NCBI RefSeq assembly: GCF_018294505.1
Contig: NC_057814.1
Coordinates: 295,682,059-295,746,058 of the forward strand
DNA: 64,000 nucleotides
Direction: 5' to 3'
Origin: Triticum aestivum
Taxonomy: Eukaryota > Streptophyta > Magnoliopsida > Poales > Poaceae
Numbering within the stretch: the stretch's first letter is position 1; the number at the start of each line of letters is the position of its first letter. Shown here piece after piece: positions 32,761 through 43,970 of the stretch. A program made the position numbers and the translations under genes. The notes beneath the pieces are model-generated. The model was not told the origin of the DNA, ran no database searches, and worked only from the letters and a program-made list of their open reading frames with translations.

Positions 32761-34024
32761 CTGGGCGGTGGGTGTTCCTGATAGTAATTAGGATGGCCTG
32801 TCCAACACGAAGATTCTTGCCAACGAGGAATCTCATCCACCCAACCGAGTTTAAGTGTGTGCGACCGTCTGTGTCCATGCGGTAAGTACAGGTGGTGACG
32901 GAGCCCCTTGCGGTAAGGCGTAGTCCAGCTGAGCCTTCTTCATCACGCTCGATACCACAACTCACAGATAGGTTCTTTGGCAATTTCTGAATAAGAAAAA
33001 CATATCAATTAATAAATAGCCTCGCACATACTCTTGCAAATATATTTCTATTAAGTCTAGATTTCTACACTATCAAAAGACACAGTACTACGCATTTGTA
33101 CTAACTAATCATGAATTCTACTAATAAGTATATATGGATTATCTACACTATTAATAGTTCCTTGGATTCTACACTAATAAGAGCATGTGATCAGACTCTA
33201 CACTAAAGCATATCATCGACTAGATTCCACAAAGCATATCATTGGACTCTACACTAAGCATATCATCGGATTCACTAAGCATATCATCGAATAATTTGCA
33301 TTTGTAAGTATAACAATAAAGCATATATATATATCATCAAATTACTACAGGCAGTACGTATAACATACCATTTCATGCCAATCGACCATGGTACTTGTCA
33401 AGCGGGTCACGAATGGCACCCCGACAAAGTCATCACGTGGCGGAATTATGTCCCATAGGTTGCACACCTCCTCCTCGCTCAGCCTCATTCTTTGAGCTAC
33501 TATGGCTTCATGAAGTGGGTTCTCATCATCTTCATCGAGTGGGTCCTCATTATCTTCATCATCTTCGTCATCTTCATCATCTTCGTCATCTTCCACCAGG
33601 TTGAGATAAATGACAGCCAGCTTGGGTCTTTCTGCTCTGAAGGAGAAGCTGATCAACTAACCACCAGTAAGACGCATGTGGGTAAGGAAACGGGCCCATC
33701 CATCTCCTCCAATCTGCGACATATTGCGTCCTTTCTCGACCTCCATAGTGTACGGCCCCCAGGAGCCTCAAATGTCACAGTGTCTCCTGTCAGCTTGTTG
33801 AATTTCAACCTCACATTGCATGGGACGATCTGTGTAAAAAAAGCAAAATGACACAACGCAGTAATGCCAACACTAAAAATAAAATAGTTGTTACATTTCA
33901 TCTAATTTCTTACCGCCGCATCATGAAAACTTGGCTGGAAGTAGATGCCGAACAGCTTGCCAGTTGCAAGGCTACTGGCGCACCTTGACTTGCACAGTCG
34001 ACATAGTGGTGGTGGTGGCTCCAT
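32726..34024 (-). pseudogene. Captured two-B3-domain gene inside the CACTA element, lightly broken
   Basis: Exons on the minus strand are 34024-33914 (ATG; MEPPPPLCRLCKSRC, FGIYFQPSFHDAA), 33829-33369 and 32986-32726, with GTAAGA and GTATGT donors and TACACAG and ATTCAG acceptors. The first B3 domain spans exons 1-2 (IVPCNVRLKFNKLTGDTVTF, then QIGGDGWARFLTHMRL and LISFSFRAERPKLAVIYLN in another frame). An acidic Asp/Glu linker follows. The second B3 domain spans exons 2-3 (VGVPFVTRLTSTMV, MKLPKNLSVSCGIERDEEGS, SVGWMRFLVGKNLRVGQAI). There is one frameshift near 33740 (after GGRTL) and an in-frame TAG near 33661-33663. B3 domains are plant-specific DNA-binding domains; this resembles a REM-like host gene picked up by the transposon. 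Confidence 0.7.
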
Positions 34025-34364
34025 TTTCCTAAAGTAATATGAGCAAAGGATTAACGATTCACTTCACAGGAAAGAAAAACAGTAGGATGTGATATTTTTG
34101 GTTCTTCCGTGAGAAGCAATTTTATGGACAAAGCATTTCGGTGGCACCTATTGCCGAAAAAACTTTTCACAAATATCTACCAAATAAGGGTACCACCTAC
34201 CAAGACATTTCATCTCATTTGGCCCCTATTGCCTAAGATAATTGATTAAAAAAACAAGTGGCAAATTTAACTAAATTGGCACCTAGATTTTGCCAAAAAA
34301 TAACTTATTACAAAAAAACAAAAGCATCTACCTATCCATGTACAGAAAAAATAACAATAAAATG

Positions 34365-34580
34365 GTGCATACTAAATCAACTAAATCAACTAGCCTACTA
34401 AATCCACTAGCATACTAAATCAACTAAATCAAAATGTTCTAAATCAACTAAATCAACTAGCCTACTAAATCAACTAAATCAAAATGTTCTAAATCAACTA
34501 AATCAACTAGCATACTAAATCAACTAAATCAAAATGTTCTAAATCAACTAAATCAACTAGCCTACTAAATCAAAATATAG
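34365..34580. repeat. Tandem repeats of 'ctaaatcaactaaatcaactagc'
   Basis: Repeating units of about 24 and 65-70 bases (ctaaatcaactaaatcaactag(c/a)(c/t)tacta...aaaatgtt). They lie upstream of the B3 gene start. From 34580 to 34900 follows a G/A-rich tract (ggaggagggagaagg) that would be CT-rich leader of the minus-strand gene; no gene is seen in it. Confidence 0.65.
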
Positions 34581-34924
34581 CAGAGAGGAGGGGTTGTGGA
34601 TGGAGAAGGGAGGAGGGAGAAGGAGGGGTGACTTGAGGAGGGAGAAGATAGTAGGACGGAGGAGGAAGATGGAGCGAGGAGGGGCCAGCCGGCGGTGAGT
34701 AGAGGGAGGACGGAGGAGGAAGGCGGAGCGAGGAGAGGCCGGCCAGCAGCGACTAGAGGGAGGACGGCGGAGGAGGCCGGTACCGAGTCCAGCGAGGAGG
34801 AGGAGGTGGCGGCGGCGCAGATCAGAGGAGGGCCGACGGGGGAGGACCGGCGTGGGGGGTTGAGGGGAAGATCGAGTGAGTGTGAGTGTGAGTGGATCGG
34901 ATAGATCGGAGAGTGGGGGAGATG

Positions 34925-35524
34925 GAATGGCTTAGCAGTAGCGCGCTATAGCAGAAGGCGCTACTGCTAAACAACCTAGCAGTAGCGCCTTTCACAAAGA
35001 GCGCGCTACTGCTATGTGTCAGCATGTAAAAATAGACATAAAAAATACATTAATCATCAATGATCTTTTTGTGTACAATCTGATTTGTCAATATGAGTCC
35101 TCACCAGTTTAGGAACTTGTGAAGACTCATATTGAAGCCACAAATTCTACACATAGAGTTCAATGAAGACCAAGTGCTTGTGAAAGTTTGAGAAGTAACA
35201 TATTTAAGGTGGTACAAACTCTCTTGACGGAGCGAGGTGGGACTATTTTTTTTAGTAAACTTAGCAGTAGCGGTTATTGTGTAAATGCGCTACTGCTATG
35301 GTCCGTAGTAGTAGCGCTCTTCATATTAACGTGCTGCTGCTAGAACTAGACTCGCAGCGGCGTCGTGGCAATTATAGCAGTAGCGCGTCTTAGAGAGGGC
35401 GCGCTACTGATACATTTATTTCAGAAGCGAGTTTTGTGCGCGCGCTACTGCTAGTTAGCAGCAGCGCCTTATTTTAAAGTGCGCTGCTGGTAAGATTTTG
35501 TGTACATGATTTTCCCTAGTAGTG
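34925..35524. repeat. Right subterminal region of the smaller CACTA element
   Basis: Palindromic units agcagtagcgc...gcgctactgct recur at about 34933-35015, 35265-35300, 35375-35412 and 35440-35490, ending in the terminal repeat. Between 35016 and 35260 is unique A/T-rich sequence with no gene. Confidence 0.75.
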
Positions 35525-35814
35525 AAGGCCAGGTGGGCGCCAGCGGGCGCAGTGTACCAGTTTCCTATTTGGTGCTAAGGAGGCAAGCGCAGGCGCGGGG
35601 TCCCGAGGAATCAAGCAAAGGTTTCCATTCCGGTGCAACGAGACCAAGACCACCAGGACGGAGGTCATCGCAGAGCCCACCGCAGCGTCATCACCAGAAG
35701 CTTTTGCAGGCGAAGCCTACTTTTGTCAAGATAACTTATACTAGTTGCCTCCCTTCGAATTTGGCCGTTGTGGGATCCCTTCCCGCCTACATTTGGGAAG
35801 AGGACCAAGGCCAC

Positions 35815-35822
35815 TATAAATA
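35815..35822 (+). promoter_or_regulatory. TATA box of LTR C
   Basis: TATAAATA, in the position shared with LTR A and LTR B. Confidence 0.55.
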
Positions 35823-36153
35823 GGACTTAGCCACCACCATAGAGGGGGACGGATCAGTCAGATCATCCTCTCATCCACCAGCTCATCAAGCCCAGGAACA
35901 CCTCACCTCCTGAGGATGTTCGACCACTGTACTAGTTCATCCTCAGCCCCTCGAGGCAATCCACCACAAAGCTGGAGTAGGGTATTACACCGCAAGGTGG
36001 CCTAAACCAGGATAAACTGTTGTGTCTCTTGTTTGTTGGGTTCGTCTAGCTAGTCCGTGGATTCGGGGAGCGGGCAGCCTGACAAGGACGAGTTCTGCGC
36101 ACGCAGCCCAGAGTTCGAACCTCTCAAGGGACTGCGGAACTCTGAATCCGACA

Positions 36154-36594
36154 GGGGTCCCGAACTGTGCGTCTGAGGATTGAAGGTAACAAGGGGCAGG
36201 GGAACATGATGTTTACCAAGGTTCGGGCCCTCTTAATGGAGGTAAAACCTTATGTCCTGCTTGATTGTATTTGATGAGTATATGGGTTACAAGATTTGAT
36301 CTACATCGAGATCGTAATGGCTAAACCCTAGATGTCTAGCCTGTATGAATTCTGGTAGCCTCTACAGACTAAACCCTTCGGTTTATATACACACCGGAGG
36401 GGCCTAGGGTTGTACAGAGTCGGTTCATGCAAAAAGGAAATTACATATCCGGACACCAATCTTGCTATCCACGCATAGGAGAGTCCTACTCGGACATGAG
36501 GGAAAGCCTTCTGCTTTGTATCTTCACGGCCCATCAGTCCGGCCCACATCCAATAGTTCAGACACCCGAGGACCCCCTAATCCAGGACTCCCTT
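36154..36594 (-). repeat. 3' LTR of a minus-strand Ty3-like element, end truncated
   Basis: On the minus strand it begins AGGGAGTCCTGGATTAGGGG after GGCTACTA and runs through a TATA region (36389-36381), the 'GGGTTTAGCC' and 'GGGTTTTACCTCCAT' landmarks and stops at CAGTTCGGGACCCC. This is a very common Triticeae LTR; family members normally continue for about 35 more bases and end in GACA. The missing end is explained by insertion of element C at this point, so the remainder should lie left of the window. Confidence 0.8.
36381..36389 (-). promoter_or_regulatory. TATA box of the minus-strand LTR
   Basis: TATATAAAC on the minus strand, in the middle of the LTR, preceded by CTCCGGTG and followed by CGAAGGG. 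Confidence 0.55.
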
Positions 36595-37146
36595 AGTAGC
36601 CGCTGAGCTAGTCTTCAATGACGATATGTTCGGCACGCGGGTTGTCTTCGGCATTCCAAAGCGGGTTCCTCCTCCTGAGTACTTCAAAGCAATCTTCTAA
36701 ACAATAGAACTATATCCGGCTCTGTATAATAGTCACAACCCTTAGCCATGAAGGCAAGATATTTAATCAAAATAATGTTTGTCAACTAACAACTTTTCGG
36801 CGAAACATCACATCTGGCCTCTTAACGTTTCGAACCGTTTTTTTGCCTCCCGCTTCGCGTTTCGAGGCACAACCTCTATTGACACATCTTGTCAAAATAG
36901 AGATCGTGTCCGCTTATCGCAGGATCCTCATCAATACAGTTTTGGGTAATCCAACTGTGCCATTCACACGATCCCTTGGGAACAGGCGAGTTTTAAGGCT
37001 TGAGGGGGGCGTTTGATATTCACTACCTATATAAGAGGATAAAGATTCCTCTTTTCTTGCCACGCCTTCTTCCTTCTCCCGATTTCCAATCTTCAAGCTT
37101 CAGCGCCCAAACTTCAATCTTTCCACCGCCGCCAACCTCTCCAGCA

Positions 37147-40100
37147 ATGTCCGGATCTGGTTCGAAGGGTAACTGGGAGGCCTCCTCCATCACTGAGAAG
37201 GACGTCAAGGAGCTCCGGGAGGCAGAATATCTGTCTGCAGACATGGCACAAAGGGTCCCTTCCAAGGAACAAGTCAGCCCCACTTCGGAGCCCGGTGAAA
37301 GGGTTGTATTCATCCCCCACTTCCTCCACGGGCTAGGGTTTACCCTCCACACCTTCGTCCGCGGCCTCATGTTCTACTACAGGCTAGATTTCCATGATCT
37401 AGCCCCAAATTCTTTCCTCCACATCTCGGCGTTCAACGTCGTGTGTGAGGTGCTACTCCGCATCCCCCCACACTTCGGCCTATGGATTAAAGTCTTCAAT
37501 CTGAAGCCGAAGGTGGTCGACGGGCAGCATGCGGACTGCGGCGGCACCATGGTGATCAAGCTCCCCAACGCAGTTTGGCCGAAGGGGGCCTTTGTAGAGA
37601 CTGTCAAGGTGTGGCAGGAGGAGTGGTTCTACATCACCGAACCCCGCGACGCCAGGTGGGCGGCCACTCCTGAGTTCAGATCCGGACCCCCTATGCGGCT
37701 CACCTCATGGACCGCTAAGGGTCTGGAATGGGGATCCACAGCGGAAGTGTTGATGCTGCAAAAGCGCATCACAAACATGATAGGCAAGAATACCAGTCTC
37801 ACTAACGTGATTCAGGTGATGCTCTTCCGCCGGATTCTTCCCTGCCAACTCCGGCCCTCTCACATGTGGGAGTTCAATCCGGAAGATCCACCGACCCTGA
37901 AGCACTTCTTCGGCACGACGCACGAAGACATCTGGAAGCTATTGTTCAAGGCCCAAAAAGCGTGGCCAAAGAAGACCGAAGACATCGGTCTTGATAGCGA
38001 GAATCCAGCCACTCCGGTAAGTATGATTTTTTCGAACATTTATTCGGTCAATAAATTCTTTTAAGCACAATGAGTTTTTGTCCCTTGTACAGGGCTGGAT
38101 AGCAAAGGCGGGGCGGATTAAGTGTCCGGCCCCGCTGCCTGAAGACCCGGCCGATCCCCAGCTGACGAAGATGCTGGTCCCGGTGCCCTATCAGACGTCA
38201 GAGAAGAAGGCCAGGAAGAAGATCAAGGAGGCCGGAGGCAGCCTCCGCCATAAAGGTACTTCAGACGCAATGTCCGGAGAGACCGAAATCCCCTCCTCCC
38301 ACAAGGGAGACGAAGACGAAAAGGAGGAGGTAGAAAGCGACTCCCCTCTTAAGGGGAGGAAGATGAAGAGGGCAGCCACCACAGACCCGGAGGAGGAGGC
38401 GCCCAAGAGGGGGAAGATGGCCCTCTCTGATGGTACGGATTTGGAGGCCGAGCCCATCCCCAAGAGGCTTCCCAGGGTGAAGCCCCTGGCCGAATCGTAA
38501 GTATCAAAGGATTTGTTACATGTATTCGGTCCTCTATGTTTTTAATATAACATATCATATTGTGTGTATTTCAGCCCTGCTCGCGACCTCCCCAACCCTT
38601 CACTATATGAGGGGAGTTCTCTGCCGCCCGAGATGGCAGAGAGCAAGACGCCTCCGCTAGCCTCTCCGCCAATCATCGCAGATGACACCGAGGTGTTGTC
38701 CTGAAGGACCTCTCCAGGCCGCAGAGGAGTGGGCGAGGCTGCCGAAATGGCGCCCGAGGGTAATACCTCTGCTGCCGAAGACATGGGGGGTGCGATCCCC
38801 ATGGCGACCAACGGCGGGGGCCCTGACCAGTCCGGCCCCCAACCGGACATCATTCCGGAGACCCATACGGCTCCGGAATCGGGCGAGCAACCCCCTTTGA
38901 AGGAGGGGGAGCATCAGCTCCAACAGCGCCCTCTGCTAATCCGGAGGCGCCGAATGCTCTGGTGGAAGCACTATGACGTGCTTCCATCGTGGAGGAGCAC
39001 CGCACCCTAATCGGTGTGGTGGTTGAGAAGGTTCAGTCCGCCTAGAGCGGGCCGAACGAAGCCTTCACCAGCCTACTAGTAGGCTTCGAGGTATGCGACG
39101 TAATGCTCTAGACGCTTTTCATATGAAGGAAATATAACTATATATAGATAGTAGCCCATGAAACTCTGTTCGGTTTTTGTAAAAAAGACGAACTGAGGAT
39201 CACATATTATTCGGAAGAGGTGACGTACTTTTCTATTTTATAAGAGGCTTCCCTGTTGGCGGCAACCGCCCACGGCGCTGAAGTTTCTGAACTCAATCGA
39301 AAACTGAAGCTGGCTGATGATGAGATCAACCGCGTTAACAAGCGGTTTGATGAGGCGCAAGGTATGTGTGTACGTTTAAAAGAGTTTGATCATGCATCCG
39401 AAGTGATATTCAAATTCAGAGTGTAACTCATGTACTGCTGTAATTATGAGTGCAGGTACCGCAGCCGAGGTTGAGACCCTCAAGAGCGCCCTTGCAGAGG
39501 CCAAGGACGAGGCGAGGGCAAATAAAGCAGCCCCTGACAAAGCGGCTGTGGAACTAAAGACCGAGCAGATCGCCCGCCGCCAACACGAGGAGAGGGTGGC
39601 CGAGGTGGAGCAAGAGCTGAAGGACACCATCGGCAAGTGCGAGGCCTTGGAGGGGAAGAGTACGGCCCAAGTGGCCAAACTCGCCAAAGCCCCCCAAGAG
39701 GCCAAAGAGGCGCGGACCGAGTCCTGGAGTGCTCGGGAGGAGATTCGGCAGGCCGAACAGATAGCGGCTGGTAAGCCCTTTCTCTTGCAGAGTATATTTG
39801 GGGTCAAAGATATGCCTTGCTTACTCGGCTATCGAGTTCTCCAAACGCTTTTGCAGATCTCCCGAGGTGTGCTGCCGATGCCGCGTAGTTCTTCTGAGCC
39901 CTGGAGGGGAACTCGACAGAGAAGCTGTTCTGGTCGCAGTTCTTGGCGCCGGAGCACCTAGTGTTGTTGAATAACCAGATGAACCAACTGTCGGAGCTGC
40001 ATAGGATGTCCGGCTTGGCCATGAAGGACATCATAGTCTGGCTTTGGCCAGCCGAACACATTCCTAGCAGCTACTTCGGCTTGGTGAGGCGACTCGTCGA

Positions 40101-40329
40101 TGCACTGCCCCAAGTTGAAGCTGTGAAGCGCTCGACGTGCATAGAGGGTGCACGGATGGCCTTTGCCCGTGTCAAGATGCACTGGGCGAAGATGAAGGCC
40201 ACCACCGTGGCAACCGAAGGCCCGCCCGAAGGAAAGGACCACCGCAAGCCGGAGAGGTACTTTGACGATGTCCTGGCGGGCGCCCGAATAGTAGTGGGCC
40301 AATGCTCAAAGGATGTTATGTTTCCGTAA
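37147..40329 (+). pseudogene. Antisense PF04195-type gene of the Ty3-like element, about six exons
   Basis: Exon 1, 37147-38016, is fully open (290 codons): MSGSGSKGNWEAS, then a conserved block with FIPHFLHGLGFTLHTFVRGL, YYRLDFHDLAPNSFLHISAF and EWFYITEPRDARWAA, typical of grass PF04195-type proteins. Exon 2 is 38093-38496 (basic and acidic clusters, KKARKKIKEAGG), exon 3 starts at 38575, and further exons at about 39245-39361, 39456-39770 and 39856-40329 encode a long coiled coil (LKSALAEAKDEARANK, ERVAEVEQELKD) and a C-terminal block (MSGLAMKDIIVWLWPAEHIP). Splice sites are good (GTAAGT, GTATGT; TACAG, TTCAG, TGCAG). A TGA near 38701 and a frame change in exon 3 and the last exon break it. 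It is antisense to the element, like the related genes in elements A and C. Confidence 0.7.
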
Positions 40330-41575
40330 ATGTATCGGGGTTATCCAGACTTTGTTTTATGAACCAAGGCTTGTAATATATTTATGCCTTTATCTGAAAT
40401 CACTTTCCTCCAGTGCGGCCGTTTCAATTCTGAAAGTTTGCCAGTCGTCGGCTTCAGCCCCCATGTAGATGCTATGGGGGTGTTCGGTATAGCGTGTGAT
40501 CACACTTGACCCAACGTCTTGGTCCGTAAAGGAGGTGTCTGCGCAGCGAACCAGGCAGTCAGACTATGCGGCTTTATTACTTTCACTTAGCCATAGGAGT
40601 TTGACGGTGGGGCTAAGGACGAGCCCCTGGTGCGTATGCGGTTCGGATGGATTTATCGCATGACTGGGCGAAGGCCAGCCCTTCGCTTAATACGGAGTAA
40701 ATCACAAAAGATTTGTAGTTAGTCGCTGAATCGCCCACCAGCTCTCGCCACATCATGATAGTCAGTTTTCAGCTTTCTCTACTGAGGTATTTGACCGGAC
40801 GAACCAGAAATACAATCGCAGTAGTTCTCCCTTTACTACCTTAGCCGAACTAGCAGAACATAAGGTGGTAATCACAGGAGCCGGGCAACCCAACTATAGA
40901 CCAAAGACATGATTCAGAACTGATGCATATAGTGCAATATTCGGGACGCCGAAGTATACCCTAAAAGTATTCGGACTTTTGAACATATACGTGGCCGAAT
41001 AGAGCCCCCGGCATTTAGGCCGAACCAAAGTATATATGGCAATCTGAAGCAGGGAGGGAATACATGTTGTGAAATAAACTAATACCGAATAGGGGTTGGT
41101 GATAAAACTGTTTCCATTATAATCTGATTGATACATCAAAACGTGCTATTACAGATAATGCCATGAACATCAAGGCTATTTTACATGCCGAGAGTTTGTA
41201 CACAAGGGGAAACTATATACAGGGCCTAAAAAGAAAAGGTGGTCTTGAAGATCCCCTTGATGCCCTATCGCATGTCTGCACCGTTTCTCCTTGGTGAAAA
41301 AAATCCTTTGAGAGGAGCAGTCGATGGTCGTTTGTACAAAGGGGGCCTGGAAGAGAGCCTTTGCATGACCATAAGGTAGCTAGGTTTTAATGAACCTGTA
41401 ATATGGGAGAGAAAAGAAAAGGAAAAAAGGTTATGGTCCAAATAGGGTCGAGCCGCACTATAGACCTTGTCTGCAGTGTGCCTCCGTCGTTTGCCCAGGG
41501 TATTTTGAGTGTGTAATTATGCACACACGATACATATGTCACAGTTTTATGAGGCGATCGACGGAGGCGAAACTG
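40330..41575. other. Spacer between the antisense gene and gag-protease
   Basis: No gene is recognised. It contains the likely polyadenylation region of the antisense gene (40330-40420) and unique sequence rich in short stop-bounded frames. It replaces the pol genes expected after protease in an autonomous element. Confidence 0.55.
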
Positions 41576-43960
41576 CTAGTCCAGCTCTGGATCCATTGAG
41601 CTGTCGTTCTGCAGAGTAGGCGGGACTCGCTTAGCAGTGTCTAGGAGCTTGATGGCCGATGATTTGTTCGACTTGATGAGGCCGCTCTGTACCTCGGCTG
41701 CAAGGGCCGCGGTGTGCTCCTCAGTACGGAGGGAGTGCTCCATGTTTCTGTTGACTGTGGTAACACCACGCGGTCCAGGCATTTTGAGCTTTAAGTAATT
41801 GTAGTGCGGGACTGCATTGAAACGGGCGAAGGAGGTTCGTCCGAGCAGTGCGTGATAACCACTGCGAAAGGGGACAATGTCGAAGATCAAGTCTTCGCTT
41901 CGGGAGTTATCCGGTGAACCGAAGACTACTTCCAATGTTAATGAACCCGTGCAACGGGCCTCTTCACCGGGTATCACTCCTTTAAAGGTGGTGTTACTAG
42001 GCTTGATTCTTGACGGGTCGATACCCATTTTACGGACAGTGTCTTGATAGATCAGGTTAAGACTGTTGCCGCCGTCCATCAGGACTCGAGTGAGATGGTA
42101 TCCATCAATGATTGGATCGAGGACCAGGGCTGCCGAACCTCCATGACAGATACTGGTCGGGTGGTCCCTGCGATCAAAGGTGATCAGACAAGCCGACCAT
42201 GGGTTGAATTTTGGGGCGACAGGCTCTATGGCGTAGATGTCCCTTAGTACGCGCTTGTGCTCCTTCTTGGGGATATGTGTGACATATATCATATTCACTG
42301 TTTTCACCTCAGGGGGGAATTTCTTTTGTGCCCCTGTGTTCGGTGGGCGGGGCTCATCATCGTCCTCGCTTGGTGGCCCTTTCCCCCTATGTTCGGTATC
42401 TAACTTACCGGCTTGTTTAAAGACCCAACAGTTTCTGTTGAAATGATTGGCAGGCTTGTCGGGTGTGCCGTGAATCTGGCAAGGCCGGTCGAGTATTTTG
42501 TCCAAATTAGATGGACCTTCCCTATTCCCTTTGAATGGATTCTTCCGCTAACCGAGTTTAGAGCCACTAAATCCGGCGTTGACCGTTGTATCTTTAGTTT
42601 CTTCATTGTTGTTCCGACGCTTATGTTTATTACGCCGTGGCATTCCGTTGCCGTCCCTGGCTTCCGAAGTGCCAGGGTCGCTGGTACTGTTGCTTCTATG
42701 AGCCAACCAACTATCTTCTCAAGTGCAGAAGCGGGTCATGAGTGCAGTGAGAGCTGCCATAGTCTTCGGCTTTTCCTGACCGAGGTGTCGGGCAAGCCAT
42801 TCGTCGCGGACGTTGTGTTTAAAGGCCGCTAAGGCTTCGGCGTCCGGACAGCCGATGATTTGATTCTTTTTAATTAAGAACCGAGTCCAGAGTTTGCGGG
42901 CTGACTCTTAGGGTTGCTGGACTATGTGACTGAGGTCATCGGCGTTCGGTAGCTAGACATAAGTACCTTGGAAGTTGTCTCGTAAGGCATCCTCCAAATC
43001 TTCCTAGTTGCCAATAGAGTTCTCTGGGAGGCTATTCAACCAGTGACGTGCTGGTCCCTTTAGCTTTAGGGGGAGGTATTTAATGGTGTGGAGATCGTCA
43101 CCGCAAGCCATGTGAATATGGAGAAGAAAATCTTCAATCCATACCGCGGGATCTACCGTTCCATCGTATACTTCAATGTTTACGGGTTTAAACCCTTCTG
43201 GAAATTGGTGCTGCATTACCTCATCGGTAAAGCACAAGGGGTGTGCGGCACCTCTGTATCGGGCAACATCCCGATGGAATTCGGATGACATTCGTGTTCG
43301 GTTTTTGGCCCGAGTTTGCTTGTGCTTATCGTGCCAAGCTTCATGGACGTCATCTCACGTTGGAGCACGTCCCCTTGATCCATAGATTGATCTAGTCTGA
43401 CCGGCTCTACTGTCCAGGTCCTGACGTAAGTCGTAGGTGTAGCCCGGAGCTGCTACCTCTTTGCCTCGATGGCGAGGTGGCACGGGCTGGTGTTTGGCAT
43501 GAGCAGCCGCTTTGTTTCGTCCACACGGTGGTCGGTCTGGTTCGTCAGCGTGATTATATCTTGACGGTATTTGCTCAAGGGCCTCGTCGTCAAATTGTGG
43601 TAGTAGCCGATGTCTCGGATAACTCTTTGGTGGGCGCTCGAGGTCGTATTCTTCAGCAACTAGGACCTTGGTCCATCTGTCGTTGAGCGTATCCTGTTCG
43701 GCTTGAAGTTCTTGCTGTTTCCTTTTAGGCTCCTCGTAGTGGCGATTAGCTGTCGCTTGAAGCGCTCTTGCTCGAGGGGTTCCTCTGGCACGATGAAATC
43801 TTTGTTGCCGAGCCTGACATCCTCCTTGGAGACCGATAGATACTTGCTATCCTCTGAATCCTCATTCCCAACAGGTTCGTCGGGGTTAACTTGTCCCTCC
43901 TCCCATTCATCCTGCTCGGACGCAGGCTCGACGGGGTCTTCGGGGTCTTCGGCATCATCT
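41576..43960 (-). pseudogene. Gag-protease of the Ty3-like element, several in-frame stops
   Basis: On the minus strand one frame can be followed from about 43960 to the stop at 41576. The gag core lies at 43220-43004 (FPEGFKPVNIEVYDGTVDP, KYLPLKLKGPARHWLNSLP), the retrotransposon capsid signature. After it, stops occur near 43003, 42964 and 42909, so gag is dead. A frame of 309 codons (42505-41576) then contains an aspartic-protease-like region: VLMDGGNSLNLIY (an Asp-Gly-Gly at the active-site position), ALLGRTSFARFNAVPHYNYLKLKMPG. The protein ends soon after; reverse transcriptase does not follow. Confidence 0.8.
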
Positions 43961-43970
43961 ATGTGTGTGT

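Larger units (their letters stand above)
32130..35524 (-). mobile_element. Non-autonomous 3.4-kb CACTA element carrying a B3 gene
   Basis: The ends are CACTACTAGGGAAAA (32130) and TTTTCCCTAGTAGTG (35524), flanked by a perfect 3-bp target duplication AAG (32127-32129 and 35525-35527). Subterminal repeats of the type agtagtagcgcgg / agcagtagcgc...gcgctactgct occupy 32145-32340 and 34930-35500. No transposase is present. The interior carries an intron-containing gene on the minus strand (32726-34024), a Stowaway MITE and several tandem repeats. It must be moved by a transposase supplied elsewhere. Confidence 0.92.
31895..36153 (+). repeat. 3' LTR of element C, split by a second CACTA element
   Basis: Starts TGTCGGCG at 31895 after the purine tract and ends CCGACA at 36153. 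Removing the CACTA element at 32130-35524 and one AAG leaves about 860 bp, matching LTR A and LTR B. The TATA box TATAAATA is at 35815-35822. The 5 bases to its right (ggggt) fall inside an LTR of the next element, the presumed insertion target. Confidence 0.85.
36595..43970 (-). mobile_element. Internal region of the minus-strand Ty3-like element
   Basis: From its 3' LTR (36154-36594) the element extends rightward in window coordinates. It has an antisense multi-exon gene (37147-40329) next to the 3' LTR, then about 1.2 kb without a gene (40330-41575), then a gag-protease region (41576-43960) on the minus strand. No reverse transcriptase, RNase H or integrase is present, so the element is non-autonomous. 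Its 5' LTR is missing; homology stops near 43970. Confidence 0.75.
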
